Below, in pieces: positions 15,551 through 24,347 of a stretch of DNA of 64,000 nt (positions are counted from its first letter, which is position 1; the number at the start of each line of letters is the position of its first letter). The stretch is from NCBI RefSeq assembly GCF_041438865.1, contig NZ_CP109450.1, positions 5,706,501 to 5,770,500 on the forward strand, written 5' to 3'. The position numbers and the translations under genes are program-made. The notes under the pieces are model-generated. The model was not told the origin of the DNA, made no database searches, and saw only the letters and a program-made list of their open reading frames with translations. This stretch comes from Streptomyces sp. NBC_01471 (lineage in GTDB: Bacteria; Actinomycetota; Actinomycetes; Streptomycetales; Streptomycetaceae).

Positions 15551-16445
15551 GGAAACCCGCGACGCCATGGAAGAAGAGCTGCGGGCGGCTCTCGCCCGCG
15601 CGGACGCCTTCGAGGCCGAACACCGGCGTCTCAAGCACGAACTCGCCGAGACCAACAGCGGAGTCCTCGCCCTCTACGTCCAGCTCGAAGAACGCGACGA
15701 GCAGCTCCGCAGGGCCCACGGCCGGATCCTCCAGGAACTGGAGGACGCGCTGCGCCCGCAGCCGATCCAGGTCGACGGCCTCGAACTCGCCGTCCACTAC
15801 GAACCGGCGGACACCGGCGCCCCCACCGGCGGGGACCTCTACGACTGGCTGGCCCTGCCGGACGGCACGGTCCACATCACCGTCGTGGACGCCCTCGGCC
15901 ACGGCATCACCAGCACCCGCAGCGCCCTGAACGTCACCCATGCCGTACGCACACTCGCCCTGGAGGGCCACCCCCTCCAGTCGATCATCGCGCGCACCAA
16001 CGAGATCCTCATGCCCCTGGACCGCGAACTGATGGCCACGGTGCTGCTCGCCCGGCTCGACCCCGCGACGGGCGAACTCCGACTGGCCAACGGCAGCCAC
16101 CCGCCGGCCCTGCTCGTACGGACCGACGGGACTTCCGAGTACCTCGAAGCCCGCGGCCGGGGCATCGGCTATCCGCTGCCCGGCAGCGAGGACATCTGCC
16201 ACGCCCGGCTGAACCGGGGGGACCTGCTCGTCCTCTACACCGACGGTCTCACCGAGAGCCGCAGAGACCCGCTGGAGGGCGAGGTCCGCCTCCGCGCCGC
16301 GGCCGGCCGGCACCTGGGCAGGCCCATAACGGAAATCCCCGGAGCCATCGCGAGCGACATGCTCACGGTCGTGCTCCATCCCGACGACACACTGGCCCTC
16401 ACGGCACGGATCAGCGGCCCGGATCAACAACTGGGCGACTGCTGA
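15543..16445 (+). CDS. RsbU-like PP2C phosphatase with N-terminal coiled coil
   Basis: The 300-residue protein starts with a charged coiled coil (about residues 1-65: EEELRAALARADAFEAEHRRLKHEL pattern), a natural docking segment for RsbT, followed by a SpoIIE-type PP2C domain. GGDLYDW supplies the metal-binding Asp, followed by VVDALGHG, ANGSHPPALL and LLVLYTDGLTESR. It should dephosphorylate an anti-anti-sigma factor when RsbT binds. Its start overlaps the preceding gene by 8 bases and it ends the operon; its last 35 bases overlap the convergent oxidase gene. No sigma factor or RsbV/RsbW pair is encoded nearby, so the output acts elsewhere. Confidence 0.92.
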   Translation: MPEETRDAMEEELRAALARADAFEAEHRRLKHELAETNSGVLALYVQLEERDEQLRRAHGRILQELEDALRPQPIQVDGLELAVHYEPADTGAPTGGDLYDWLALPDGTVHITVVDALGHGITSTRSALNVTHAVRTLALEGHPLQSIIARTNEILMPLDRELMATVLLARLDPATGELRLANGSHPPALLVRTDGTSEYLEARGRGIGYPLPGSEDICHARLNRGDLLVLYTDGLTESRRDPLEGEVRLRAAAGRHLGRPITEIPGAIASDMLTVVLHPDDTLALTARISGPDQQLGDC

Positions 16446-18174
16446 ACGGAGTTGCGGTCGCGGGGCCGTCGGCGCGACGCGGAGGCCGGGCCTTCGGGGG
16501 CTCGATCGCGAGGGCGTGGCGGAACACGTCGCGTGGGTCCCAGCGGGACTTCACCCGCTGGAGCCGCGGGTAGTTGCCCTTGTAGTACAGGGTGTGCCAC
16601 GGCACTCCGGAGGTGTTCCACGCGGGGTCGGCCAGGTCGGTGTCGGGGTAGTTGATGTAGGAACCGTCGCTGGTCCTGCCCGGTACGGGAACACCTCCGG
16701 TGTCCCGGTACACGTCGCGGTAGAAGTCCCGGACCCAGGCGAGGCCGGCCGCGTCGTCGGTCGCGTCGGCCCAGACGGTGTGGAAGTCGGCCTTCATGAC
16801 CGCGTCGCGCTGGGCCACCGCGGTCGCCGTCGGCCGGACCGTGTTCACCTGGCCCCCGTACCCGATCAGTTCCAGGGATCCGTCCGGGGTGCCGGTGGAG
16901 TTCGTCAGATGCCGGTACACCGTGGTGAGTTGGGGGCCGGTGAACGAACGGCGCAGATAGGCGGCCTTGATCTTGTACCGGCGGGTGATCACGTCGCCCG
17001 CCTCGCCCGCGCCCGGCCAGGTGATCGGGTGCAGCCACGGCACGGTCCGCCGGGCGTCGACCGCCGGCTCGGCTCCGGTGCCGGCGGTGACCGCGGACAC
17101 GAAGCCCGTCACCAGGTCGTTCGCGCCCGGGACGTCCGCGTCGATCTGGACGATCATGCGGAAACTCCCCGCGCTGCGGTGCGCCGCCTGAAGGATCGCG
17201 TACAGGTTGGCCTGCGGCGTGCCGGCCGCGCTGTGCTGTTCGTGCCAGACCCCGAAATTGCGCAGCAGCCCGGTGAACGCCTTCTCGGTCATCCGCTCGT
17301 CCCACGCCCAGCCGACCACGCACTCCAGGAGCCGCGCGGGTGCGGCCGGCAGCAGCTGGGAGGGGTCGGACCCGGTGGCGCCCGGAGCGCGCAGCCAGTA
17401 CTTGGTGACGACCCCGAAGTTGCCGCCACCGCCGCCGGTGTGCGCCCACCAGAGGTCGTGGTGCGGATCGTCCGGGTCGCGGGTGGCGACCACCGTGCGT
17501 ACGGTGCCGTCGCCGTCGACGACCACCACCTCCACACCGTGGAGATGGTCCACCACGGAGCCGTACCTGCGGGAGAGCGGGCCGTACCCGCCGCCGCAGA
17601 AGTGACCGCCCGCCCCGACCTCCGGGCAGCCGCCCGCGGGAATCGTCACGCCCCACCGCGTGAACAGCGTCCGGTACACCTGGCCCAGCGTCGCCCCGGG
17701 CCCGACCACGAACGCGCCCCGTTCGCCGTCGTAGCCGACGCCGTTCATCGGCGACAGGTCCAGCAGCAGACGCACGGCCGGGTCGGCGGTGAAGCCCTCG
17801 AAGCAGTGCCCGCCGCTGCGCACCGCGAGCCGGCGGCCGGTCCGCACCGCCCCGGACACCGCGTGCACGACCTCTTCGGTCGACGCGGCCACGCAGATCT
17901 CGTCCGGGCGTCCCACGAAACGCCAGTTGTCGCCGCGCAGCAGACTCCCGTACCGGGCGTCAGCCGGCCGGACCGATACCGGCCCGGCCGGCCGGGCCCT
18001 TCCCGCGGCGGTGGCGGCGCCCGCTGTCCCGCCCGCGGCCAGTGCCGTGACCGTCCCGCCGGCGGCCAGGGCTCCCGCGGCGGCGAACAGCCCACGTCGG
18101 TCCACCCCGGTGCGGTTCGGTTCGGCGCGGCTCGCCCCGGTGCGGTGCGGCTCGGCGCGGTTCGGCTCGTCCAT
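16411..18174 (-). CDS. Tat-exported FAD-dependent oxidase (BBE type)
   Basis: The 587-residue enzyme starts at the ATG at 18174 with GGGAGG 7 bases upstream. The N-terminus holds the twin-arginine motif DRRGLF at residues 25-30 and an Ala/Gly-rich hydrophobic stretch, so it is exported folded. The PCMH-type FAD domain follows; His123 in RSGGH and Cys182 in GGCPEVG sit where berberine-bridge-type oxidases attach FAD through two bonds. The C-terminal BBE segment ends YYKGNYPRLQRVKSRWDP. Such enzymes oxidise sugars or secondary metabolites with oxygen. Oddly, the first 25 residues contain an imperfect RAEP-x-RTG repeat. A divergent TetR gene probably regulates it. Confidence 0.92.
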   Translation of the reverse strand: MDEPNRAEPHRTGASRAEPNRTGVDRRGLFAAAGALAAGGTVTALAAGGTAGAATAAGRARPAGPVSVRPADARYGSLLRGDNWRFVGRPDEICVAASTEEVVHAVSGAVRTGRRLAVRSGGHCFEGFTADPAVRLLLDLSPMNGVGYDGERGAFVVGPGATLGQVYRTLFTRWGVTIPAGGCPEVGAGGHFCGGGYGPLSRRYGSVVDHLHGVEVVVVDGDGTVRTVVATRDPDDPHHDLWWAHTGGGGGNFGVVTKYWLRAPGATGSDPSQLLPAAPARLLECVVGWAWDERMTEKAFTGLLRNFGVWHEQHSAAGTPQANLYAILQAAHRSAGSFRMIVQIDADVPGANDLVTGFVSAVTAGTGAEPAVDARRTVPWLHPITWPGAGEAGDVITRRYKIKAAYLRRSFTGPQLTTVYRHLTNSTGTPDGSLELIGYGGQVNTVRPTATAVAQRDAVMKADFHTVWADATDDAAGLAWVRDFYRDVYRDTGGVPVPGRTSDGSYINYPDTDLADPAWNTSGVPWHTLYYKGNYPRLQRVKSRWDPRDVFRHALAIEPPKARPPRRADGPATATPFSSRPVVDPGR

Positions 18175-18306
18175 CTGTGACCTCCCACATCGGCGCGGTT
18201 CTCGTCCCTGGCCCGCACTGGCCCCGTTCCGGATCGTAGACATGCGTCGGCGCACCGCCGGGCTGCCCGACCAGGAAGAATGGCATCTGTCATCCGTGCG
18301 TGTTAC

Positions 18307-18328
18307 TTTTCGACCATGCGGTCGAAAA
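18307..18328. promoter_or_regulatory. candidate TetR operator
   Basis: TTTTCGACC-ATGC-GGTCGAAAA is a perfect 9-bp-arm palindrome in the 141-base divergent region. It covers the first possible ATG of the TetR gene (18316), which argues for autoregulation and also raises the chance that translation really starts at the GTG at 18361. Confidence 0.6.
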
Positions 18329-18948
18329 AGAGTGTAGCCGGTCAGGACGAAGGAACGTTCGTGAACCGGGCCCGTCGGCTCCAGTTCGTCGAGTGCGCGA
18401 TCGACGGCCTGGTCGAGCTGGGGTACGCGGCGACCACGATCGCCGAGGTCGCCCGGCGGGCCGGGGTGTCGAAGAGCGTGGTGCTCTACCACTTCACCTC
18501 CCGCTCCGAGCTGATGGAGGCCGTGATGCAGCAGGTGTACGCCGACGCCGTGCCCCCGCTGCGGGCGGCGCGGGAGGCCGCGTCCACCGAGCGCGAGCGC
18601 GTCCAGATCTACGTGCGCTCCTCCGTGAACTTCACCTGGACCCACCAGAAGGAGGCGCAGGCCGTGCTGGAGATCAGCCGGAACCTGCGCGACGACGACG
18701 GCAGGCTGCGGTACACGAGCCAGGGCAATGACGGCCTCGTCGCCGTCGCCCAGAAGCTGCTTGAGGCGGGCCAACAGGCGGGTGAGTTCGGGGAGTTCGA
18801 CACCTGGACGGCGGCGGTACTGCTGCGGGCGACCATCGACGCGCTCTCCGAGCAGTTCATGACCAACCCGGACCTGGACGGTCCCGAGGTGGCCGAGCAC
18901 CTGGTGCGGCTGATCGACCGGATGATCCCGGCGGCCCGTACGGAATGA
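18316..18948 (+). CDS. TetR-family regulator
   Basis: The 210-residue protein has an N-terminal TetR helix-turn-helix, ATTIAEVARRAGVSKSVVLYHFTSRSELM, and a helical C-terminal ligand domain. Two starts are possible: the ATG at 18316 has no ribosome site and lies inside a palindrome, whereas the GTG at 18361 has GAAGGA 6 bases upstream and gives 195 residues. It is divergent from the FAD oxidase, so control of that gene and of itself is likely. The inducer is unknown. Confidence 0.88.
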   Translation: MRSKKSVAGQDEGTFVNRARRLQFVECAIDGLVELGYAATTIAEVARRAGVSKSVVLYHFTSRSELMEAVMQQVYADAVPPLRAAREAASTERERVQIYVRSSVNFTWTHQKEAQAVLEISRNLRDDDGRLRYTSQGNDGLVAVAQKLLEAGQQAGEFGEFDTWTAAVLLRATIDALSEQFMTNPDLDGPEVAEHLVRLIDRMIPAARTE

Positions 18949-19027
18949 CCCCGGGTCGGCGCCCGGCGGCACCTCTCAGCCGGGCGGAACCCGACCGGAC
19001 CCAGAGACCTCAAGGAGGTCGAGCACC

Positions 19028-19450
19028 ATGAACACCCCCAGTTCCCGGAGCCTGGAGCAGCCTCGTACCAAGGAGGCGTTCCGGAGAATCAAGCTGCTGG
19101 TCGGCACCTACCTCGGCGTGAGCGTGCTGACGCTCCTGGCGGTCGTGCTGCTGCGCAACGACCACGCGGCGGTGAACTCCGCGGTGTGGATCCGCGGATC
19201 CATCGTGGCCGTCAGCTCCGTACTGCTCTACGCCTTCGCCGTCCGCGCCGCGCGCGGCGCCCGGGGAGCCTGGCGCCGCCTGACGGTGATCTCGTCCGTG
19301 ATGGTCGCGGTCATCGTCGTCATCATCGCGCTGCCCGGGGGCTTCCCCGAGTGGATGAAGATCGAACAAGGCGTCTGCGGACTCCTGCTCATCGGAGTCG
19401 TGGGCTACGCCACCACGCTGCGCCCGGTGTTCAGCCGCAGCCGGGCCTGA
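19028..19450 (+). CDS. small four-helix membrane protein
   Basis: The 140-residue protein follows AAGGAGG by about 8 bases. It has four hydrophobic segments (about residues 24-44, 52-70, 84-102, 115-133), a basic N-terminus and an Arg-rich loop after helix 2. No family is recognised with confidence; it resembles small membrane proteins encoded next to TetR genes. It follows the TetR gene by 79 bases and may be co-transcribed with it. Its last 20 bases overlap the convergent methyltransferase remnant. Confidence 0.75.
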   Translation: MNTPSSRSLEQPRTKEAFRRIKLLVGTYLGVSVLTLLAVVLLRNDHAAVNSAVWIRGSIVAVSSVLLYAFAVRAARGARGAWRRLTVISSVMVAVIVVIIALPGGFPEWMKIEQGVCGLLLIGVVGYATTLRPVFSRSRA

Positions 19451-20299
19451 CGAGCCCGGTGGCCCCCCGGCGTCCCCTCTCACGCAGTCGCGCCGTGGCG
19501 ACGTGGATCCTGAAGGTGCAGGGGACCTGCCCGTCCGGCGCCGTCATCTCCCTCACCTCGGCGAAGAAGGCGGCCCGCAGGCGCTCCATGGTGGCCCGGT
19601 CGAGGGGCCCGAGGTCGTACAGGCCGGACACGGAGGCCCATACCTGCTCCGCCGGACCACTCAGATCGATGGGAACGGTCTCCCAGTCCACCGCTGCGAA
19701 GCCCGCCGGCCCGAGGATGCCGTCGAGCCCCTCGCGCCCGCGTGTCCGCCGGTCTCCCAGTGGCGGAATGCGCCGCGACGCCGGCAGCTCCTCGATCGTG
19801 GAACGCAGCAGTCCGATGAAGCGCTCGTACGCCTCGCCGCCCAGCGGCCCTGCTCCCACCACACAGGCCAGCACCCCTCCGGGAGACAGCACGCGGGCGA
19901 TCTCGGCCACGACCTGTTCGATCTCACCCATCAGTATCAGGGCCATGTGGGAGACACAGGCGTCGAAGCTCTCGTCGGCGAAGGGGAGTTGCTGGCCCGC
20001 GCCTCTTCCAGCCTCGCCCCCGACAGCGCCGGCCTGCGCCGCGCCAGCGCCAGTGACTCCGGAGACAGGTCCACCCCCGCGAGCTGTCTCCCGTCGGTCC
20101 GGGCCAGGCACTCCAGCAGCAGTCCGTCGCCACAGCCGAGGTCCAGTACACGCCTGCTTCCGGCCACCCGGTCGCACAGGATCTCGTAACTGGACCGGCC
20201 GTCCGGGGCCCGGCCGCCGCCGAACGCCTCGGCGGTCACCGCCGGGTGCTCGGCGTGGAAGGCCTGCAGGAATGCCTCCTGCGATGCGGTGGTCGTCAC
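19431..20299 (-). pseudogene. class I SAM-dependent methyltransferase, frameshifted
   Basis: Two frames together encode one methyltransferase. The first, from a GTG at 20299, carries the SAM-binding motif VLDLGCGDG and GVDLSPESLALAR. The second, ending at 19431, resumes with QQLPFADESFDACVSHMALILM, VLSPGGVLA and the rest of the domain. The switch falls at a run of three Gs (minus strand) at 19995-19997; one more G would restore a single frame. This is either an inactivating deletion or a homopolymer sequencing error. The GTG start overlaps the stop of the upstream LuxR regulator (GTGA), so it was built to be co-translated with it. Confidence 0.8.
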
Positions 20300-23256
20300 C
20301 CGCCCAACCTACGGCGTCCACCAACCGCGTGGCCGTCCGGTGGAGTTCTCAGCAGTACGCCCAGTTCCGTGCGGGACCGGACGCCCAGCTTGCGGTAGAT
20401 CCTGGTGAGGCTCGACTCCACCGTCTTCACCGCCAGGAACAGGCTGGTGGCGACCTCCCGGTTGGTCGAGCCCGCGGCGACCATGGTGGCGATCCGGTGC
20501 TCGATGCCGGTCAGCGCGGGGACGGGGGAGTCCGCGGTGCGGCCGTGCGGGCCGCCGGCGGGGGGTTCGATCCGGGACAGTTCGGCCGTCGCCTGGCGCA
20601 GCCAGGGGTGCGCGGCGCACTCCCGGAAGACCGTCGCCGCCTGGTGCCAGGCGGTGGCCGCCGCTGTGGTGTGCCGCTGGCGCCATTCGACGGTGCCCAG
20701 TGCCAGCAGGTCACGGCCGTGTTCGATCAGCAGCCCGCCGGCGCGGTGGCGGTCGGCCGCCCAGTGGAGTTCGGACACCGCCTGGCGGGCCGCCGCCCGG
20801 TCCGCGCCCGCTGCCCGGCACAGCGCCCTCGCGCGGCGCAGCGACGCCGACACCCCGTGCCGCGCCAGCCGGCCCGCCGTCCGGAGCGCCTCATCGGCCA
20901 CGGACTCGGCCCGCTCGTGGTCCCCGACGGCGACCAGCGCCTCGGTGAGGTCGACGGCCCAGGGGACAGCCGACGGGTCCACGATTCCCCGCCGTTCGGC
21001 GATGTCCCGCGCCTGGCCCAGGGCCTCGACGGCACCCGCCGGATCCTGCGAGCGCAGCTGCACATGGCCCAGTGCGCAGAGCGCCAGCGGCAGGAAGATC
21101 TGGTCGTGCCGGGAGCGGGCGACCGCCACGCCCTCGCGGGCCAGCGCGGCCGCCCGGGACAGCTCGCCGCCCGCGGCTTCGGCGAGCGCGAGGCTGTGCG
21201 GCACCGGGCCGAGCCGGACCCCGATCTCCCGGCTGAGCCGGGTCACCTCACCGGCCGACGCCAGAGCCGCCGCACCGCGTCCGGCCCGCAGGTCCACGTC
21301 GATCGACGCGCAGAGCAGGAAGATCACGTCCTCGACCGTGCCGCTGTCCCTGGCCCGCCGGAGCAGGAGCCCGAGTGCGCAGGCGGCCTCCCGGTGGCGG
21401 TCGGCGAACAGGTCGAGCCTCGCCTTGATCGCCCGGGGGCCGTTGTGACCGCCCGAGAGTCCGCTGTCCTGCGGGGTCGACAGCGCCCGCGCCAGGGGCT
21501 CGGCCGCGTCGGCCCGGCCGAGCACCGCCGCCGTGAACGCCTCCAGGGACAGTGCCATCAGCTCGGTCGTACGGTCCGTGGCCCGGTGGGCCAGCGCCGC
21601 CGCCCGCGCCGCCTCGACCCGGGCCAACGCCGTCTCGCCGTCCGTGATGTGGGCCCGCAGCGCTCGCGCGTAGTGCAGCTGGGCATGCAGCCCGAGGTCG
21701 TCCCCGACGCTCACCAGCATCTCGTCGAAGACTTCTGCCGCCTCGTGCAGCGCCTGGTTGGAGGCGTGGATGACGAGCAGGCACGCCTGGACGCGCTGAG
21801 CGGCAGACGCCGTGCCCCGGAGCGCGGAACGCGCCAGCTCGCGGGTGAGCTCGTAGTCGGCCGCGTCGTAGGCCAGCTGGGCTCCCGCGAGGGCGCGCCC
21901 GACGAGCACCGCGCCCCGCGCGGGCGGAGTCCGCAGGAGGGCCAGCCGACCGAGCTGCGCCGCGGTCTCCTTGGCCCCCCGGCGGCGCGCCTGCTCCGCG
22001 CCTGCGGCCAGCGCGTCCGCCAGCGTCCCGTCCGGGCCGGTGGCGGCCAGCGCGAGATGGCGTACGCGTTCGAGCGGATCGCTGACAGCTCCGGCCAGGC
22101 AGGCGTGCGCGGCGCGGAGTTCGGCGGCGGAGCAGGTCCGCAGCGCGGCGGCGACCATCGGGTGGGCGAACCGGAGTGCGTCCCCGTCCACAGTGAGGAG
22201 TCCGGCCCGCCGCGCCCCGGCGACGATCGGATCGATGTCCGGCGCGGACAGGGGCCTTCCGGCGGCTTCCGTACCGGTACCGGTCGTGGACAGCTGCCGC
22301 TTTCCGGCCGCTTCCGTGCCGCCGTCCCGCAGCATGAGGACGCCGCCGGTCGCCGCCGGGCCCGTGCCCCGCACCGGGACGGGGCCGGTGACGGCCCGGC
22401 GCAGCAGGCCGGGCGTCGGCTCCGCCGCCACCGCCGCCAGCAGCAGGACCCACCGGCCGTCCGGGCCGAGACCGTCCAGCCGCCGCGCCGGCAGCGCCCG
22501 CAACCGCTCCGTCAGCGGCAGCGGATCGTCCCTGGCCGGCGGTTCCGGCAGGGCGGTGGCGGCGCGGATCAGCTCCAGCGCGAACAGCGGGTTGCCCGCG
22601 CTCGTCCCGTACACCTTGCGCAGCAGCCAGTGGGGGAGCCCGTGGCTCCCGGGCCATCCGGACAGTTCCGTGAGGGACAGCGGCGGCAGTACGAACTCCC
22701 GCGCCGTCCGCGGACAGAGCGACGGCCCGGCGGAGGGGGCGGCGCCGGGCGCGGTGGTCTCGGTGACGAGGGTCCGCACCCGTGCCGGGTCGGTCCTGCG
22801 GGCGGCGAAGGCCAGGAGCTGGGCACTGGCCGCGTCGACCAGGTGCGCCGCGTCGATCACCAGCAGCACCGGGCGGCCCGAGCCGAGCGATACCAGCAGT
22901 GTCACCACGGCCAGCCGCAGAGCCACGGGATCGGGCCCCTCCGGAGCCACCGGTTCACGGCGCAGCACCCCTCGCAGGGCCGAGCGCTGCGGGGCGGGGA
23001 GAGTGTGCAGCAGACCGTCGGTCAGCGTACGGAAGAGATCGGCGACCGCCGCGTACGGCAGCAGGCGCTCCGCCTCCTCGGGGCCCGTGAGGAGGACCAG
23101 GTCACCGCGGGCCCGGGCGCGGTCGGCGAGCTGCTGGGCCACGAAGGTCTTGCCGATGCCCGCGGGGCCGTGCAGCAGGACGCCACCGTGGGCGCCGAGT
23201 TCGCTGTCGAGCCGGTCGACGATCTCCCGGCGCTCCCCCTGCACGGTGTTGGGCAT
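20296..23256 (-). CDS. large ATP-binding LuxR-family regulator (LAL/AAA type)
   Basis: The 986-residue protein has an N-terminal AAA/NTPase domain with Walker A GPAGIGKT (residues 30-37) and a Walker-B-like stretch VLLVIDAAHLVDA. A long Ala/Leu-rich helical-repeat middle follows, then a C-terminal LuxR helix-turn-helix (ALTGIEHRIATMVAAGSTNREVATSLFL, KTVESSLTRIYRKLGV). LAL regulators commonly activate metabolic or antibiotic clusters in actinomycetes in response to small molecules. The ATG at 23256 has GAGGA 6 bases upstream; a longer frame adds a Pro/Ala/Arg-rich extension with a 15-base tandem repeat and is less likely. It overlaps the frameshifted methyltransferase gene. Confidence 0.9.
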   Translation of the reverse strand: MPNTVQGERREIVDRLDSELGAHGGVLLHGPAGIGKTFVAQQLADRARARGDLVLLTGPEEAERLLPYAAVADLFRTLTDGLLHTLPAPQRSALRGVLRREPVAPEGPDPVALRLAVVTLLVSLGSGRPVLLVIDAAHLVDAASAQLLAFAARRTDPARVRTLVTETTAPGAAPSAGPSLCPRTAREFVLPPLSLTELSGWPGSHGLPHWLLRKVYGTSAGNPLFALELIRAATALPEPPARDDPLPLTERLRALPARRLDGLGPDGRWVLLLAAVAAEPTPGLLRRAVTGPVPVRGTGPAATGGVLMLRDGGTEAAGKRQLSTTGTGTEAAGRPLSAPDIDPIVAGARRAGLLTVDGDALRFAHPMVAAALRTCSAAELRAAHACLAGAVSDPLERVRHLALAATGPDGTLADALAAGAEQARRRGAKETAAQLGRLALLRTPPARGAVLVGRALAGAQLAYDAADYELTRELARSALRGTASAAQRVQACLLVIHASNQALHEAAEVFDEMLVSVGDDLGLHAQLHYARALRAHITDGETALARVEAARAAALAHRATDRTTELMALSLEAFTAAVLGRADAAEPLARALSTPQDSGLSGGHNGPRAIKARLDLFADRHREAACALGLLLRRARDSGTVEDVIFLLCASIDVDLRAGRGAAALASAGEVTRLSREIGVRLGPVPHSLALAEAAGGELSRAAALAREGVAVARSRHDQIFLPLALCALGHVQLRSQDPAGAVEALGQARDIAERRGIVDPSAVPWAVDLTEALVAVGDHERAESVADEALRTAGRLARHGVSASLRRARALCRAAGADRAAARQAVSELHWAADRHRAGGLLIEHGRDLLALGTVEWRQRHTTAAATAWHQAATVFRECAAHPWLRQATAELSRIEPPAGGPHGRTADSPVPALTGIEHRIATMVAAGSTNREVATSLFLAVKTVESSLTRIYRKLGVRSRTELGVLLRTPPDGHAVGGRRRLGG

Positions 23257-23661
23257 GGGCTTCCTCGTCGTCGCCGGACGCACCGCTGCCGGACGCACCG
23301 CTGCCGGACGCACCGTTGCCGGGCGGGGTGCGGGTGGACGGGCTGCTGATGGGGCGGGCCGTCGCTGCCGGACGGGTCCGTGCCGGGCCCGGTGGGGAGC
23401 ATGGTGGCCCGCCCCATGGCGGGCGTCAAGAGGCACGGGCAGGCGCCACCGTCCTGTCCCGTGGCCGGCCCGGCCGGCCGTTGTGATGACCTGTCACATG
23501 CCGCTCGTGCGCAAGCCGTCGGGTGCAGGGGAACCCCTTGCTCTCGGTCGGGAGGGGTGCTGCGCGGGGCCGGCCGCTCCTAGGGTCCAGGCGTTCCTCA
23601 CCCGCACCCCCCACGAAGCGCCTGCCCGCCGGGCGTCGAGTCGATCGAGTCAGGAGTGACG
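23257..23661. other. divergent intergenic region with tandem repeat
   Basis: This 405-base stretch separates the leftward LuxR regulator and the rightward protease. It includes the 15-bp tandem repeat and a TAGGGT at 23581-23586 that could be a -10 box for the protease gene. No further gene is credible. Confidence 0.4.
23275..23319. repeat. three 15-bp tandem units
   Basis: CGGACGCACCGCTGC occurs three times head to tail; the last copy has one C-to-T change. It lies just upstream of the LuxR regulator start and, if translated in its frame, would encode repeated RPAAV. Confidence 0.85.
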
Positions 23662-24339
23662 ATGAACCTCCAGAAACGCGGTACCCCACCGGACCGGGCC
23701 ACTTCCGCGCCCCCGGTGGCGCGGCTGTCCGGCCGCCGTACCCGGAACCTGCTCCTGGCGGCCCTCGCAGCCGTCGGCCTGCTCATACCCTGCGCCGCAT
23801 CCGCATCCGCCGCCCCTGCTTCCCCGGTGACCGCCGGGCACGGCACGTCGTACGGCGCTTCCGGTCAGCTCGACTTCGCCGAGCTGACCCAGCAGCAGGA
23901 CGAGTGGTGCTGGGATGCCACCGGCCTGTCCATCGCGCAGTTCCTCGGCTACGGCAGCGGCGTCAGCCAGAACGCGTTCTGCGACTACGCCCGCGGGCTC
24001 CCGGCCGGCTACCCCTGCCCCAACCAGCCCGGCGAGCTGACCGATGTGCAGAACGGCTGGGCCGGAACGGGGATGCAGAACGTCGGCCAGGTCACCGGCC
24101 CGGCGTCCTTCAGCACCGTCGCCCGGTCGATCGACGCCGGTTCGCCCGTGGAGGCCGGTATCTACTGGACCGCGGGCGGCGGGCACGCCAACGTCCTGTA
24201 CGGGTACGACGCGAACAGCCGGACCGTCCTCTACGCCGACCCCTGGCCGTCCAACCCCCGCTACGGGCAGATGAACTACAGCAGCTACGTCAGCAACTCC
24301 CAGTTCCAGTGGGGCCAGTCCCTGTACGGGGAGAGGTGA
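23662..24339 (+). CDS. secreted papain-like cysteine protease
   Basis: The 225-residue protein starts at an ATG with AGGAG 5 bases upstream. After a basic N-region and signal peptide (hydrophobic about residues 29-44, cleavage near ASASAAP) comes a short papain-like domain. Gln77 lies six residues before Cys83-Trp84, as in papain; His175 in GGGHANVLYGYD and Asp193 in YADPW complete a likely triad. The fold resembles the C39/C70 (AvrRpt2-like) papain-like group. Three further cysteines may pair outside the cell. The next gene starts 9 bases downstream and also encodes a secreted protein, so they form an operon. Confidence 0.88.
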   Translation: MNLQKRGTPPDRATSAPPVARLSGRRTRNLLLAALAAVGLLIPCAASASAAPASPVTAGHGTSYGASGQLDFAELTQQQDEWCWDATGLSIAQFLGYGSGVSQNAFCDYARGLPAGYPCPNQPGELTDVQNGWAGTGMQNVGQVTGPASFSTVARSIDAGSPVEAGIYWTAGGGHANVLYGYDANSRTVLYADPWPSNPRYGQMNYSSYVSNSQFQWGQSLYGER

Positions 24340-24347
24340 GGCGCGCC

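Noticed and set aside
19186..23349. 1387-codon rightward frame opposite the LuxR regulator
   Set aside because: It is antisense to a gene with clear Walker A and LuxR motifs, and has no recognisable domain.
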